From Methanobacteriota archaeon (GTDB lineage: Archaea > Halobacteriota > Methanomicrobia > Methanomicrobiales > Methanoculleaceae), in the NCBI GenBank assembly GCA_023393455.1, contig JAEWLJ010000001.1, forward strand, positions 62,001-126,000: a DNA stretch of 64,000 nucleotides, written 5' to 3'. Made by a program: the position numbers and the translations under genes. This document shows positions 7,843 through 16,048 of this stretch, piece after piece; position 1 is the stretch's first letter, and every line of letters begins with the position of its first letter. The notes beneath the pieces were generated by a model. It was given only the letters and a program-made list of their open reading frames with translations. It did not search any database and was not told the DNA's origin.

Positions 7843-8619
7843 ATGTACGAGGTGCTTGAAGACTTTGCCCAGACCAACAACCTCCGGGAGACGAGCCCGG
7901 CCCTCAAACTCTTCATCGGGCTTGCAAGCATCCTCCTCTGTGTCTCATCGCCGGGTCCCGTCGCCCCCCTGCTCGTCGCGGCCTCGATGAGCGCCGCCGT
8001 CCTTGCCCTTGCAAAGATCCCGGCACGGTTCTACGCAAAACTCCTCCTCGTTCCGGTCTCATTTGCAGCGATGAGCATCGTCGTGATCCTCTTCATCACC
8101 GGCGGTGGGGCGGTGCTCCTCGAAGTCCCCGATCTGCCCCTCGCAATCACGGCGGACGGCGCGAACCTCGCCCTTCTCCTCCTCGCGCGGGTCTTCGGGG
8201 GCATGTGCTCGCTCTACTTCATCGCGCTCACGACGCCGATGACCGAGATCTTCGATCTCCTCCGGAAACTCAGGGTTCCCGCCGTCCTCATCGATCTCGC
8301 CATGCTCACCTACCGGTTCATCTTCATCCTCATCGAGGAAGCAGGACAGATCTACCGCTCGCAGGTGATGCGGCTCGGCTACAGGAGGTTCCGGGAGTCG
8401 GTGCATTCCTTCGGGATGCTCGCCGGGGCGCTCTTCATCAGAACCTGGGAGAGCGGCGAATCTCTGGTTCTTGCGATGGACGCACGCTGCTACGACGGCA
8501 GGCTCGGGATTCCCGGCGATACCCGACCGATCTCGGTTCTCGCGCTCGCAGGCGGCCTCCTCTACCTCTCGGCAGTTCTCGGCGTCTCGCTCTCCACCGG
8601 GGGGGTGGTGCTCGTATGA
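7843..8619 (+). CDS. cbiQ: ECF importer transmembrane subunit CbiQ
   Basis: The 258-residue protein has four or more membrane segments and the coupling-helix region near RSQVMRLGYRRF (about residues 171-182), which contacts the ATPase. It links CbiM to CbiO. A strong ribosome-binding site, GGGGGAG, lies just before the ATG. Its stop overlaps the next start (ATGA at 8616-8619). Confidence 0.92.
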   Translation: MYEVLEDFAQTNNLRETSPALKLFIGLASILLCVSSPGPVAPLLVAASMSAAVLALAKIPARFYAKLLLVPVSFAAMSIVVILFITGGGAVLLEVPDLPLAITADGANLALLLLARVFGGMCSLYFIALTTPMTEIFDLLRKLRVPAVLIDLAMLTYRFIFILIEEAGQIYRSQVMRLGYRRFRESVHSFGMLAGALFIRTWESGESLVLAMDARCYDGRLGIPGDTRPISVLALAGGLLYLSAVLGVSLSTGGVVLV

Positions 8620-9824
8620 CGGAACCGCTGCTTGAAGCCGAGAACGTCGCCTACACCTATCCGAACGGCCCCGCCGCCCTCGCCGGGGTGAGCATCCGGA
8701 TCGAGGCCGGCTCAAAGACCGCTCTCGTCGGGCCGAACGGCGCCGGGAAGTCGACGCTTCTTCTGATGCTCAACGGTATGCTCCGGCCGGCCTCGGGCGC
8801 GATCCGGTTCGACGGCCGACCGCTCGCCTACGACAACCGGAGCCTCCGCGAACTCCGGCGGCGGGTCGGGTTCGTCTTCCAGAACCCCGATGTCCAGATA
8901 ATCGCCCCGACCGTTGAAGCGGACGTGGCCTTCGGGCCGGTGAATCTCGGCCTCCCTCCCGACGCCGTCCGGCGGGCGGTGCGAGACGCGCTCGGCTACG
9001 TCGGGCTCCGGGGCTACGAGAAGCGGCCGCCCCACCACCTCTCCGGCGGCGAGAAGAAACGGGTCGCCATCGCAGGCATCCTCGCAATGGAACCTGCGGT
9101 TCTTGTCTTCGACGAGCCGACCTCCGCGCTCGACCCTGCAAGTTCGGAGGAGGTGATGGAACTCCTCGACGAACTCGCCTCGGGCGGCCGGACGGTGCTC
9201 GTCTCCACCCACGACGTCGAACTCGCCTACCGCTGGGCCGACTCGATCGTCCTCATGGAGCGGGGGGGTGTCCTCGCCCGGGGGCCGCCGGAGGAGGTCT
9301 TCTCCGACCACGGCCTCCTCGCGTCAGCCAGGCTGAAACCTCCCGCTCTCCTCGACCTCTACAACGAGCTCGGCCTCCGGGGCATCATCGACCGGGACGT
9401 TCCTCCAAAGAGCGTGCTCGAGTTCACCGACCGGATCGAGCAGGCGATACACGGCCACGCCGCGGTACGGAGCGAGACCGGGAGGATCTACCTCTGCGAC
9501 GCCGACCTGACCGGCGGGGACGATCTGCGGCGGCTCGTCGAGAAGGGGGCGGTCGACCACGTCGGGGCGATGGGCACCCGCGCAAAGGAGTTCGCCGGCC
9601 GGGAACGGCTTCTCCTCGACTACACCTACGGCGTCATCGACAGATGCATCCTTAAAGCCCTCATCGGCGAAAACTCGCTCATCATCACCACCGGGGGCAT
9701 GGTCGAGCACGTTCGTCGCCGTATCGGGGAGTACAGCGCCGAGAGCGGGCGGACGCTCGCGGTGATCCCGGTGGAGGAACCGGAGGGGATCCTCTATGCG
9801 AGAGACGAGCGTATCCCCTTCTGA
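8616..9824 (+). CDS. cbiO: ECF importer ATPase CbiO with unusual C-terminal extension
   Basis: The start is set at 8616 because the ATG overlaps the cbiQ stop and the protein then begins like other CbiO proteins. The frame is open further upstream, but only as a shadow of cbiQ. Residues 1-235 form a normal ABC ATPase: Walker A GPNGAGKST (39-47), signature LSGGEKKR (about 142) and Walker B VLVFDEP (about 168). Residues 237-402 are an extra domain not needed for transport, with motifs DLYNELGLRG, LLLDYTYGVIDRCI and LIITTGGMVEH. Total length is 402 residues, against about 270 for typical CbiO. The extension may sense a corrinoid or nucleotide; this is conjecture. Confidence 0.9.
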   Translation: MTEPLLEAENVAYTYPNGPAALAGVSIRIEAGSKTALVGPNGAGKSTLLLMLNGMLRPASGAIRFDGRPLAYDNRSLRELRRRVGFVFQNPDVQIIAPTVEADVAFGPVNLGLPPDAVRRAVRDALGYVGLRGYEKRPPHHLSGGEKKRVAIAGILAMEPAVLVFDEPTSALDPASSEEVMELLDELASGGRTVLVSTHDVELAYRWADSIVLMERGGVLARGPPEEVFSDHGLLASARLKPPALLDLYNELGLRGIIDRDVPPKSVLEFTDRIEQAIHGHAAVRSETGRIYLCDADLTGGDDLRRLVEKGAVDHVGAMGTRAKEFAGRERLLLDYTYGVIDRCILKALIGENSLIITTGGMVEHVRRRIGEYSAESGRTLAVIPVEEPEGILYARDERIPF

Positions 9825-9969
9825 CCGGCATTCCGGAGCTCGGCGCTCGTTTTCCTGGTGGCTGACCGCTCCGGGGGAGAAGGTTAATCCGGTCCCGGTG
9901 CCCGAAGAGTACCTTATGATGCTCGAAGAGGTGCTGTACCGGATATCCGAGCAGGCGAAACGGAAGCGG

Positions 9970-11415
9970 ATGACCTTGCCCGACCAGAAAACAAAGATCG
10001 TCTGTACCATCGGGCCCGCATCGCGCTCGCCGGAAGTGCTCGCCCGGATGATCCTCGCCGGCATGAACGTCGCGCGACTCAACCTCTCCCACGGAACGTT
10101 CGACGAGCACCGGGAGACCATCAAGAACATCCGGACCGCGGCGGACGATACGGGCCTCCCGGTCACGATCCTGCTCGACCTCCCGGGACCGAAGATCCGG
10201 ATCGGCGATCTCACACATGAACCCCTGGAACTCCACAAAGACGAGACCGTCACCCTCACGACCGGCCCGGCGTCGAGCGACCCGTCCCGGATCCCCGTCG
10301 ATTTCGAGCAGTTTCCGCAGCTGGTCTCGGAGGGGAGCACCATCTTCCTCAACGACGGGTTCCTCCAGCTCCGGGTAGACGAGGTTGCCGCAAGCGAGGT
10401 CCGGGCGACGGTGATCATCGGCGGCCCGCTCCTCTCGCGCAAGGGGATGAGCCTCGTCGGCGGCGGGGGGATCGTTGCCCTCAGCGCCGTGACCGACCGG
10501 GACCTCGAGTGCATCGATTTCGGGCTCGCCGAGGGGCTCGACACCTTCAGCATCTCCTTCATCGAGCGGGCGGAGGATATCCTGAAAGCACGGGAGTATG
10601 CAGCCCAGTCAGGGAAGTCCATCCGGGTGATAGCCAAGATCGAGCGGCAGGAGGCGCTCGCAAACCTCGACGGAATCCTCCGGGAGACCGACGGGGTCAT
10701 GATCGCCCGGGGCGACCTCGGGGTCCAGACGCCGATCGAGGATGTTCCCACGGTGCAGAAGCGGATCATCCAGAAGGCGAACATCCTCGGCCGCCCGGCG
10801 ATCACCGCCACCCAGATGCTGATGTCGATGACCGACAACATCCGGCCCACCCGCGCGGAGGTGACCGACGTCGCAAACGCCATCCTCGACGGGACGGATG
10901 CGGTCATGCTCTCCGAGGAGACGTCCATCGGGAAGTACCCGGTCGAGACGGTCGCGATGATGGCGAAGATTGCCCGGTCAACCGAGGAGAAGCGCTCGAT
11001 CGTCGGTGCCGGGTGTAGCGCGCTCGCCTACTTCCGGCAGGGGAAAGGCAGGGAGAAGATCACCGTCAACGATGTCGTCTCCATAAACGTCGTCGAGGCG
11101 ATAGATGCGCTCGGCATCCGGCTGGTGCTGACGCCCACCCGTTCCGGGAGCACGCCGAGAAACATCTCCCGGTTCAAGCCCGAGGCCTGGATCCTCGCGT
11201 TCACCCGGAACCCGAGCACCTTCAAGTTCCTGGCGTTCTCCTACGGGGTCTGCTCGTTCCTGATCCGGAGCGAGAAGGAGTACTGGCACGAGGCTATCCT
11301 CGACTCGGTCCGTGATTCCGGCATCATCAAGTCCGGGGAGCGCGTGGTGCTGACCGAAGGGGTCTCCCCGGGGCGTGAAGGGACCGATTCACTCATCATC
11401 CTTACGGTGGAATGA
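9970..11415 (+). CDS. pyk: Pyruvate kinase
   Basis: The protein converts phosphoenolpyruvate and ADP to pyruvate and ATP. It opens with TLPDQKTKIVCTIGPAS, the canonical start of the barrel, and has NVARLNLSHG (about residues 37-46), the K-I-E active-site strand (AKIERQE), ARGDLGV and TATQMLMSM. The C-terminal domain carries TPTRSGSTPRNISRF. I chose ATG 9970 (481 residues) because homology begins there. In-frame starts at 9916 (ATG) and 9898 (GTG) are also possible and would add 18 or 24 residues. No upstream partner is on this transcript beyond the cbi operon end, 145 bases away. Confidence 0.92.
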   Translation: MTLPDQKTKIVCTIGPASRSPEVLARMILAGMNVARLNLSHGTFDEHRETIKNIRTAADDTGLPVTILLDLPGPKIRIGDLTHEPLELHKDETVTLTTGPASSDPSRIPVDFEQFPQLVSEGSTIFLNDGFLQLRVDEVAASEVRATVIIGGPLLSRKGMSLVGGGGIVALSAVTDRDLECIDFGLAEGLDTFSISFIERAEDILKAREYAAQSGKSIRVIAKIERQEALANLDGILRETDGVMIARGDLGVQTPIEDVPTVQKRIIQKANILGRPAITATQMLMSMTDNIRPTRAEVTDVANAILDGTDAVMLSEETSIGKYPVETVAMMAKIARSTEEKRSIVGAGCSALAYFRQGKGREKITVNDVVSINVVEAIDALGIRLVLTPTRSGSTPRNISRFKPEAWILAFTRNPSTFKFLAFSYGVCSFLIRSEKEYWHEAILDSVRDSGIIKSGERVVLTEGVSPGREGTDSLIILTVE

Positions 11416-11469
11416 GAGAACCGGGACGGCGAAAACCCTATCCCGGCGGGGGGCGAACACTCATCAATC

Positions 11470-12453
11470 ATGGGAGTGGTCGTTTCGAGCGAGCGAGACG
11501 TATCGAGCCAGGATGGCGTGCTGAAGGAGAAGACTGCACGCCTCTCGGTCGTCTCGAACACGCTTCTTGTGGTGCTGAAACTTGGCGTCGGGATCGCGAT
11601 CGGTTCGGTCGGCATCATATCTGAGGCGATCCACTCCGCGATCGACCTGATCGCCGCGGTCATCGCCTACTTTTCGGTCAGACAGTCGGCCCGGCCCCCC
11701 GATGAGTGTCATACTTTCGGGCACGGGAAGTACGAGAGTATATCCGGGCTTCTTGAGGCGGTCCTGATCCTGGTGGCCGCTGTCCTGATCGTGAACGAAG
11801 CGTTGAAAAGCCTCCTCGGCGGGGAGGAGACGCTGAACGTCGAGGCGCTTGGACTCGGTATCGGCGTCATGCTGCTCTCGGCGGTGGTGAACTACTACGT
11901 CTCCTCCCGGCTGATGACAGTGGCGAAGAAGACGGATTCGATCGCGCTCGAGAGCGACGCCTGGCACCTCCGGACAGATGTTTACACCTCCTTCGGGGTC
12001 GTGCTCGGGCTCGTCCTGATCCGGCTGACCGGCCTTGTGATCCTCGACGCCCTCATCGCGCTCGTGGTCGCCGGGATCATCCTCCGGGCAGCATTCGACC
12101 TCATCAGGCGCTCGTTCGAGGATCTCGTCGACCGGAGCCTCCCCCCGGAGGAGGAGACCCGGATCCGGGAGATCCTCAATGAACACTGCACGGACGTCAT
12201 CAACTTCCACCGTCTCCGGACCCGCCGGTCAGGTCCAAACCGGTTCGTGGACCTCCACATGGTCGTCCCGCGGACCGCGACCCTCGACGAGGCGTATAGT
12301 GTCGTGAAGCACATGGAGACCGACGTCAAACGGGAGTTCCCCCGGACGAACGTCACGATCCGGGTCCAGCCCTGCACCGGCGAGGACTGCTCCGAATGCG
12401 GGATCTTCACCACCTGCCCGGAGTGCGATCTTACGGCGCGCCGGGACGACTGA
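11470..12453 (+). CDS. Cation diffusion facilitator metal exporter
   Basis: The 327-residue protein has six membrane segments and two H-x3-D metal sites, in EAIHSAIDLI (segment 2) and DAWHLRTDVY (segment 5). A cytoplasmic C-terminal domain of the CDF fold follows (about 215-300). The tail, GEDCSECGIFTTCPEC, has four Cys in two C-x2-C pairs, a likely extra zinc-binding module. It should export Zn, Mn, Co or Ni in exchange for protons. The closeness to cobalt/nickel uptake genes is suggestive, but the metal is unknown. Confidence 0.9.
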   Translation: MGVVVSSERDVSSQDGVLKEKTARLSVVSNTLLVVLKLGVGIAIGSVGIISEAIHSAIDLIAAVIAYFSVRQSARPPDECHTFGHGKYESISGLLEAVLILVAAVLIVNEALKSLLGGEETLNVEALGLGIGVMLLSAVVNYYVSSRLMTVAKKTDSIALESDAWHLRTDVYTSFGVVLGLVLIRLTGLVILDALIALVVAGIILRAAFDLIRRSFEDLVDRSLPPEEETRIREILNEHCTDVINFHRLRTRRSGPNRFVDLHMVVPRTATLDEAYSVVKHMETDVKREFPRTNVTIRVQPCTGEDCSECGIFTTCPECDLTARRDD

Positions 12454-12462
12454 GCGGCGGTC

Positions 12463-13014
12463 TCAGAGCAACAGCGTGAGGGCGAGGCAGGCCACGAGCG
12501 GGACTACGAGGTTGTCGTCCACCAGGCTCACCAGTTCGGCGATGGCCACGGCAGCCGCTGTCATGAGGGCGATCCCCGGTGGGACGAGGAAGCAGAGGGC
12601 GGTTGCCGTCACCACGAACCCGGCAAGAGTGCCTTCAAGCGATTTGTTGTTATAGATCCGGGTTCTGCCGAACCGGAGACCGACAAGGGTGGTGATGCTG
12701 TCGAGGAGCGAGAGCGCGACGAGCCCGACGAACACGATCTCTTTTGCAAAGAAGGCGATGCAGAAGAGGGCTCCGAGCGCGAAGAAGAGCGCTCCTTTCC
12801 CGGGTACGGCGTCGCGCCGTTCGAGACCTGCGATGATCTGTGAGATGACCGGGATGGTGTAGCCCCGGGAGATAGCGTCGGAGAGGATGAAACCCACGAA
12901 GAGAGCGAGCACGAGGACGGAGAGGACGAGGTCGCGGTCGAAGAGGAGGACGAAACCTGCGATCCCGAGACCGAAGGTGAGGTGGACGATCTGTCGGAGC
13001 GACTCGTGCATCAC
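12463..13014 (-). CDS. Dolichol kinase/CTP-transferase-like membrane protein
   Basis: This 183-residue protein has six or so membrane segments. The pattern LLDSITTLVGLRFGRTRIYNN, then KSLEGTLAGF (about residues 123-133), matches the D-x-x-A/T-x3-G-x2-F-G and K-S-x-E-G motifs of the dolichol kinase/DGK1/phosphatidate cytidylyltransferase superfamily. Members transfer a phosphate from CTP to a polyprenol or lipid. It may phosphorylate dolichol or another isoprenoid alcohol in archaeal glycan assembly. It converges on the CDF gene with 9 bases between them. Confidence 0.7.
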   Translation of the reverse strand: MMHESLRQIVHLTFGLGIAGFVLLFDRDLVLSVLVLALFVGFILSDAISRGYTIPVISQIIAGLERRDAVPGKGALFFALGALFCIAFFAKEIVFVGLVALSLLDSITTLVGLRFGRTRIYNNKSLEGTLAGFVVTATALCFLVPPGIALMTAAAVAIAELVSLVDDNLVVPLVACLALTLLL

Positions 13015-13113
13015 TTCTGAAGTCGGCGGGGAACCGGTTAAACCCTCTGCCAGCGGATCCGGATCATGGCGGTTAAGTAGCCGGGGAGCGCATATTTCAG
13101 CAGGAGGTGATGG

Positions 13114-14379
13114 ATGGAGCCTTCAGTCCACACAGGAAATGACGCTGCCGAGGCCAGGGATATGGACGCCGTGGCACGATTCTACGTCAAATGCGCGCTC
13201 TGGCTCGGGGTCCACGACCCGGCCTTCGTGGACGCCTATTTCGGCCCGGCAACGGTGAAGGAGGAGGCGCTCACGGTTGCGGTCCCGCCCGACCGCATCG
13301 CCGGGTACGCCGTCGACCTCCTTGCCACCCTGGACAGGATCGATCCCGATCGCCTGGAGGAGGCGGGGCGTATGCGCCACACCCATCTCCGGGAGATGAT
13401 CCGGGCGCTCAATACCCGTGCCGGAATCCTCGCGGGGGAGAAACTCTCCTTCGATGCCGAGACCGAGGCGCTCTACGGGGTCGCGGCGACGGAGGACGAC
13501 CCGGACTGGTACGGCGAACTCCATGCAGCGCTCGATGCCCTAATCCCGGGAGATGGTGATCTGTCCATCCGTTTTCAGGCGTTCATGGACTCGTTCGTCA
13601 TCACGCCCGACCGGCTGGAACCGGTCTTTGCGGCGGCATTTGCCGAGAGTCGCCGGAGAACCGTCGAACGCCTGCCGCTCCCGGTGGGGGAGCGGCTCGA
13701 GATCGGCTACGCTGCCGGGGAGCCATGGGAGGCGTTCATCCGCTACCTCGGTGACGGGAAGAGCCTCGTCCGGGTGAACGCCGATCTGCCGGTCACCATA
13801 GACCGGGCGCTCGCCTACGCCTGCCACGAAGGCTACCCCGGCCGCCACACGATGCGGACGATCCGGGAGGCGGCGCTCGTCCATGCCCGGGGCTGGATCG
13901 AGCACTCGGTCGTCACCCTCGCATCACCGCTCGCGACGGTCGCCGAAGGGGCCGCCGTGCTCGCGGGAGAGATGATCTTCCCCGCCCCCGGGCGTGCGCG
14001 GTTCTTCGAGGAGGTTCTCTTCCCCCTGGCCGGGGTCGAGCCGGAAGATGCCGGGCACTTCGATGCCGTCGTTACCGCGTCTACGGCCCTGAACCTTACG
14101 GGAAACGCCCGGGTGGCCCGCGGGTACCTCGGCGGCGTGCTGTCGCGGGAGGAGGCGTGCCGGTACCTCCAGGAGATCCTGCTCCTTGATGCGGAAGCGG
14201 CAGAGACGCGTCTCCGGTTCATCGAGGAGTTCCGGGCGTACCCGGTGGCCCTCGCGGAAGGCTACCGGATCGTCCGGGACTACGTCGGAGACGATGCGGA
14301 TCGGTGGGAACGCTTCGTGCACGCCCTCACCGAACCGGAGCTGCCCGGCGACCTCAGATCGAGCGGCAGTCCTGGATGA
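13114..14379 (+). CDS. DUF885-like putative metal-dependent hydrolase
   Basis: This is a 421-residue, soluble and mostly helical protein with an excellent ribosome-binding site (GGAGGTGATGG) just before the ATG. The only clear signature is CHEGYPGRH at residues 237-245, which resembles the HE-x2-PG-H motif of DUF885/M32-like zincins. The usual His after PG is Arg here and the His follows one place later, so a changed or lost metal site is possible. Many members are annotated as carboxypeptidase-like, but substrates are unknown. I am confident it is a gene and only moderately sure of the family. Confidence 0.75.
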   Translation: MEPSVHTGNDAAEARDMDAVARFYVKCALWLGVHDPAFVDAYFGPATVKEEALTVAVPPDRIAGYAVDLLATLDRIDPDRLEEAGRMRHTHLREMIRALNTRAGILAGEKLSFDAETEALYGVAATEDDPDWYGELHAALDALIPGDGDLSIRFQAFMDSFVITPDRLEPVFAAAFAESRRRTVERLPLPVGERLEIGYAAGEPWEAFIRYLGDGKSLVRVNADLPVTIDRALAYACHEGYPGRHTMRTIREAALVHARGWIEHSVVTLASPLATVAEGAAVLAGEMIFPAPGRARFFEEVLFPLAGVEPEDAGHFDAVVTASTALNLTGNARVARGYLGGVLSREEACRYLQEILLLDAEAAETRLRFIEEFRAYPVALAEGYRIVRDYVGDDADRWERFVHALTEPELPGDLRSSGSPG

Positions 14380-14620
14380 ACGACCGGGCCTCTTCATCGG
14401 TGATCGCATAGCTCGCCTGCGCGTCGAGCGCGACGACACGGAGAACCACCGCGACATCGTCGAGGCGCCGCTTGTGATCCCCGCGAACGTGCTTCCTCAC
14501 CTCGCGCAGGGTATCGAGCGCGGTCGCGACGTTCGCGATCGTGCAGAGCGCGCTCTCCCGGGTGCCGGTCTCGACAACGGGGAGGGAACGGGGCAGCTGA
14601 TGAGCGGGAACAGGGGTCAT
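14354..14620 (-). CDS. Small conserved-type hypothetical protein
   Basis: This is an 88-residue protein that I do not recognise. It is mostly helical and charged (ATALDTLREVRKHVRGDHKRRLDDVAVVL) and has no membrane segment. GGATAGGT before the ATG may serve as a ribosome-binding site. Its 3' end overlaps the end of the convergent DUF885-like gene by 26 bases. Codon use is typical of the window, with G or C in most third positions, which supports a real gene. Confidence 0.6.
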   Translation of the reverse strand: MTPVPAHQLPRSLPVVETGTRESALCTIANVATALDTLREVRKHVRGDHKRRLDDVAVVLRVVALDAQASYAITDEEARSFIQDCRSI

Positions 14621-14731
14621 GCTACCTATCCTTGCGCTCCATGAACTTGAACCTGCTGGAATCTCAGTAGATAACGTATTAACCCCAAAATCCTAATCTG
14701 AATCGAGTATCTCCTGGCCGGAGACCGACCT

Positions 14732-15448
14732 ATGAGCGCAGATGATATGACCGATACGCCCAGACAGGATGGCTACAAAGACCTCATCGCAAGCCCCTAC
14801 CTTGTCGGATCCATAAAGTTCGTTCTCCCGCTGGCCCTCATCCCGGCCGTCTTTGCAGCCCTTTATCTGATCGAACCCTATGAACAGTTCCTCATCATCT
14901 CCGGGCTGATCGCCGCTTACTTCGTCCCCCCGGCCGGGAAGGAGACGATCATCCCGCTCGTGGTCGTCCTGGGTTATCCCTGGTGGCTCATCACGCTCGT
15001 CATCTTCCTCCTCGACGTTGCCGTCTCTCTCTTCGTCGTCTGGAACTTCGACCTGGCGCTGAAGATCCCGCTCATCGGCCGTCTGCTCGAGAGCGGGATG
15101 ACGATCGGCAGGAATTATACCGAGAGCCAGCCCTGGCTCCGGCGATTCTCGACGGTCGGGCTCATCCTCTTTGTCTTCTTCCCGCTCCAGGGAACCGGGG
15201 CGATGAACGGGGCGATCCTCGGCAGGCTGCTCGGGCTGAACAATAACCGGGTCTTTGGTTGTGTCTGCATCGGGTCGCTCACCTCCTGCCTCATCTTTGC
15301 CCTCGGCTCCGACGTGCTCCTGGACGTCTACCGGCAGAACCCCGCGCTCGGGATCGGCATCGTGGTCGGGATCGTTGTTGCCGTTGTGGCTGCGATCATT
15401 GGCTGGTGGATGTATCGGAAGCGGTTCCGGGGACGGACGCCCAGATAA
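14732..15448 (+). CDS. Small multidrug export family membrane protein (PF06695-like)
   Basis: This 238-residue protein has five or six membrane segments. The pair PPAGKETIIPLVVVLG (about 70-85) and FFPLQGTGAMNGAILGRLLG (about 150-169) fits the putative small multidrug export family, whose inverted halves each carry a P/G-rich re-entrant loop similar to the DedA/VTT pattern. The C-terminus ends in a single segment and a basic tail. Actual transport by this family is poorly documented. The gene stands alone. Confidence 0.65.
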   Translation: MSADDMTDTPRQDGYKDLIASPYLVGSIKFVLPLALIPAVFAALYLIEPYEQFLIISGLIAAYFVPPAGKETIIPLVVVLGYPWWLITLVIFLLDVAVSLFVVWNFDLALKIPLIGRLLESGMTIGRNYTESQPWLRRFSTVGLILFVFFPLQGTGAMNGAILGRLLGLNNNRVFGCVCIGSLTSCLIFALGSDVLLDVYRQNPALGIGIVVGIVVAVVAAIIGWWMYRKRFRGRTPR

Positions 15449-15772
15449 CCCGGTCGCGCGGCACAAGCACTCTTCACCCGGTCACCCGGGGCTCGGCCGG
15501 GGCCGCGAACCAATCCTGTAGCGCCGCGGTCTTCGTGGATATTTCTAACGCTGTGGATCGGAACCGCGGGAGCAGTTAAATCCAACAGATACGCCACCTA
15601 TTTTTCGATCCGGGTCAAATCCTATCCGGGAGGCACCGGGACGGGCAAGTGAGCCATGAAGAAGACGTTCCCGGCAGCAACGCAGTCCCGTAGCTGCCTG
15701 CACGGCCGCCATGGGGGGTCCGTCGCGGGACGCTACAAAGAGGCCTTCAGTGGTGTGGGGCACTGCGACGGA
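15449..15772. other. Gene-free stretch with nested stem-loops; possible structured RNA
   Basis: No convincing gene is present; a 40-codon frame at 15656-15778 has no support. The DNA can fold into GGCAGC/GCTGCC (15673-15678 with 15693-15698) and into two adjoining stems, TCCGTCG/CGACGGA (15719-15725 with 15766-15772) enclosing CAGTG/CACTG (15748-15752 with 15761-15765). A TATA-like GTTAAATCC lies near 15573. It could be a small RNA. It matches no riboswitch consensus that I can recall. Confidence 0.3.
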
Positions 15773-16048
15773 TTATAGGGGGCGGACCGGAGAATATACC
15801 GATTTTCGGAAGAAAAATTCAACGAATCATAGTATAACATAACAAATGTCTGCAATTATTTGGCTATTTTTAACAAAATTATGGAATTATATGCCACCTA
15901 GTGCTACAAGAGTATAATTTCGTAACATTTAAGGCTGAAGGAACTCTATCCACTAATATTCTATCTACACGAAAACGACGTGTGGTGGTCGATCCGATGA
16001 CCCTTCGTGCGTATCCCTGGGGATAGAATTGACCGATAACGAGGAAAA
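15773..16048 (+). promoter_or_regulatory. AT-rich promoter region of the transporter-methyltransferase operon
   Basis: This 276-base stretch is sharply more AT-rich than its surroundings, especially 15795-15960, and holds several TATA-like cores (TATAACATAAC, AGTATAATTT, TAATATTCTA). An inverted repeat TATCCC-TG-GGGATA lies at 16012-16025, and GAGG (16041-16044) serves as ribosome-binding site. No gene was seen. The abrupt change of composition suggests a regulatory region that came with the transporter block. Confidence 0.5.

Noticed and set aside
8205..8615. Upstream extension of CbiO
   Set aside because: It lies inside cbiQ and has Arg-rich shadow composition; the CbiO domain starts at the ATG overlapping the cbiQ stop.
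9324..10928. 534-codon reverse frame opposite cbiO and pyk
   Set aside because: It is a Ser/Arg-rich shadow of two well-defined genes with normal motifs.
15656..15778. 40-codon forward frame (MKKTFPAATQ...)
   Set aside because: It is short, without family or ribosome-binding site, and its codon pattern does not resemble that of the neighbours. The stem-loop structure explains the stretch better.
15449..15780. Cobalamin riboswitch upstream of the transporter block
   Set aside because: I looked for the conserved B12 box and GCCACTG-type core. Only a loose GGCACTGCGACGG occurs, and such riboswitches are rare in archaea.
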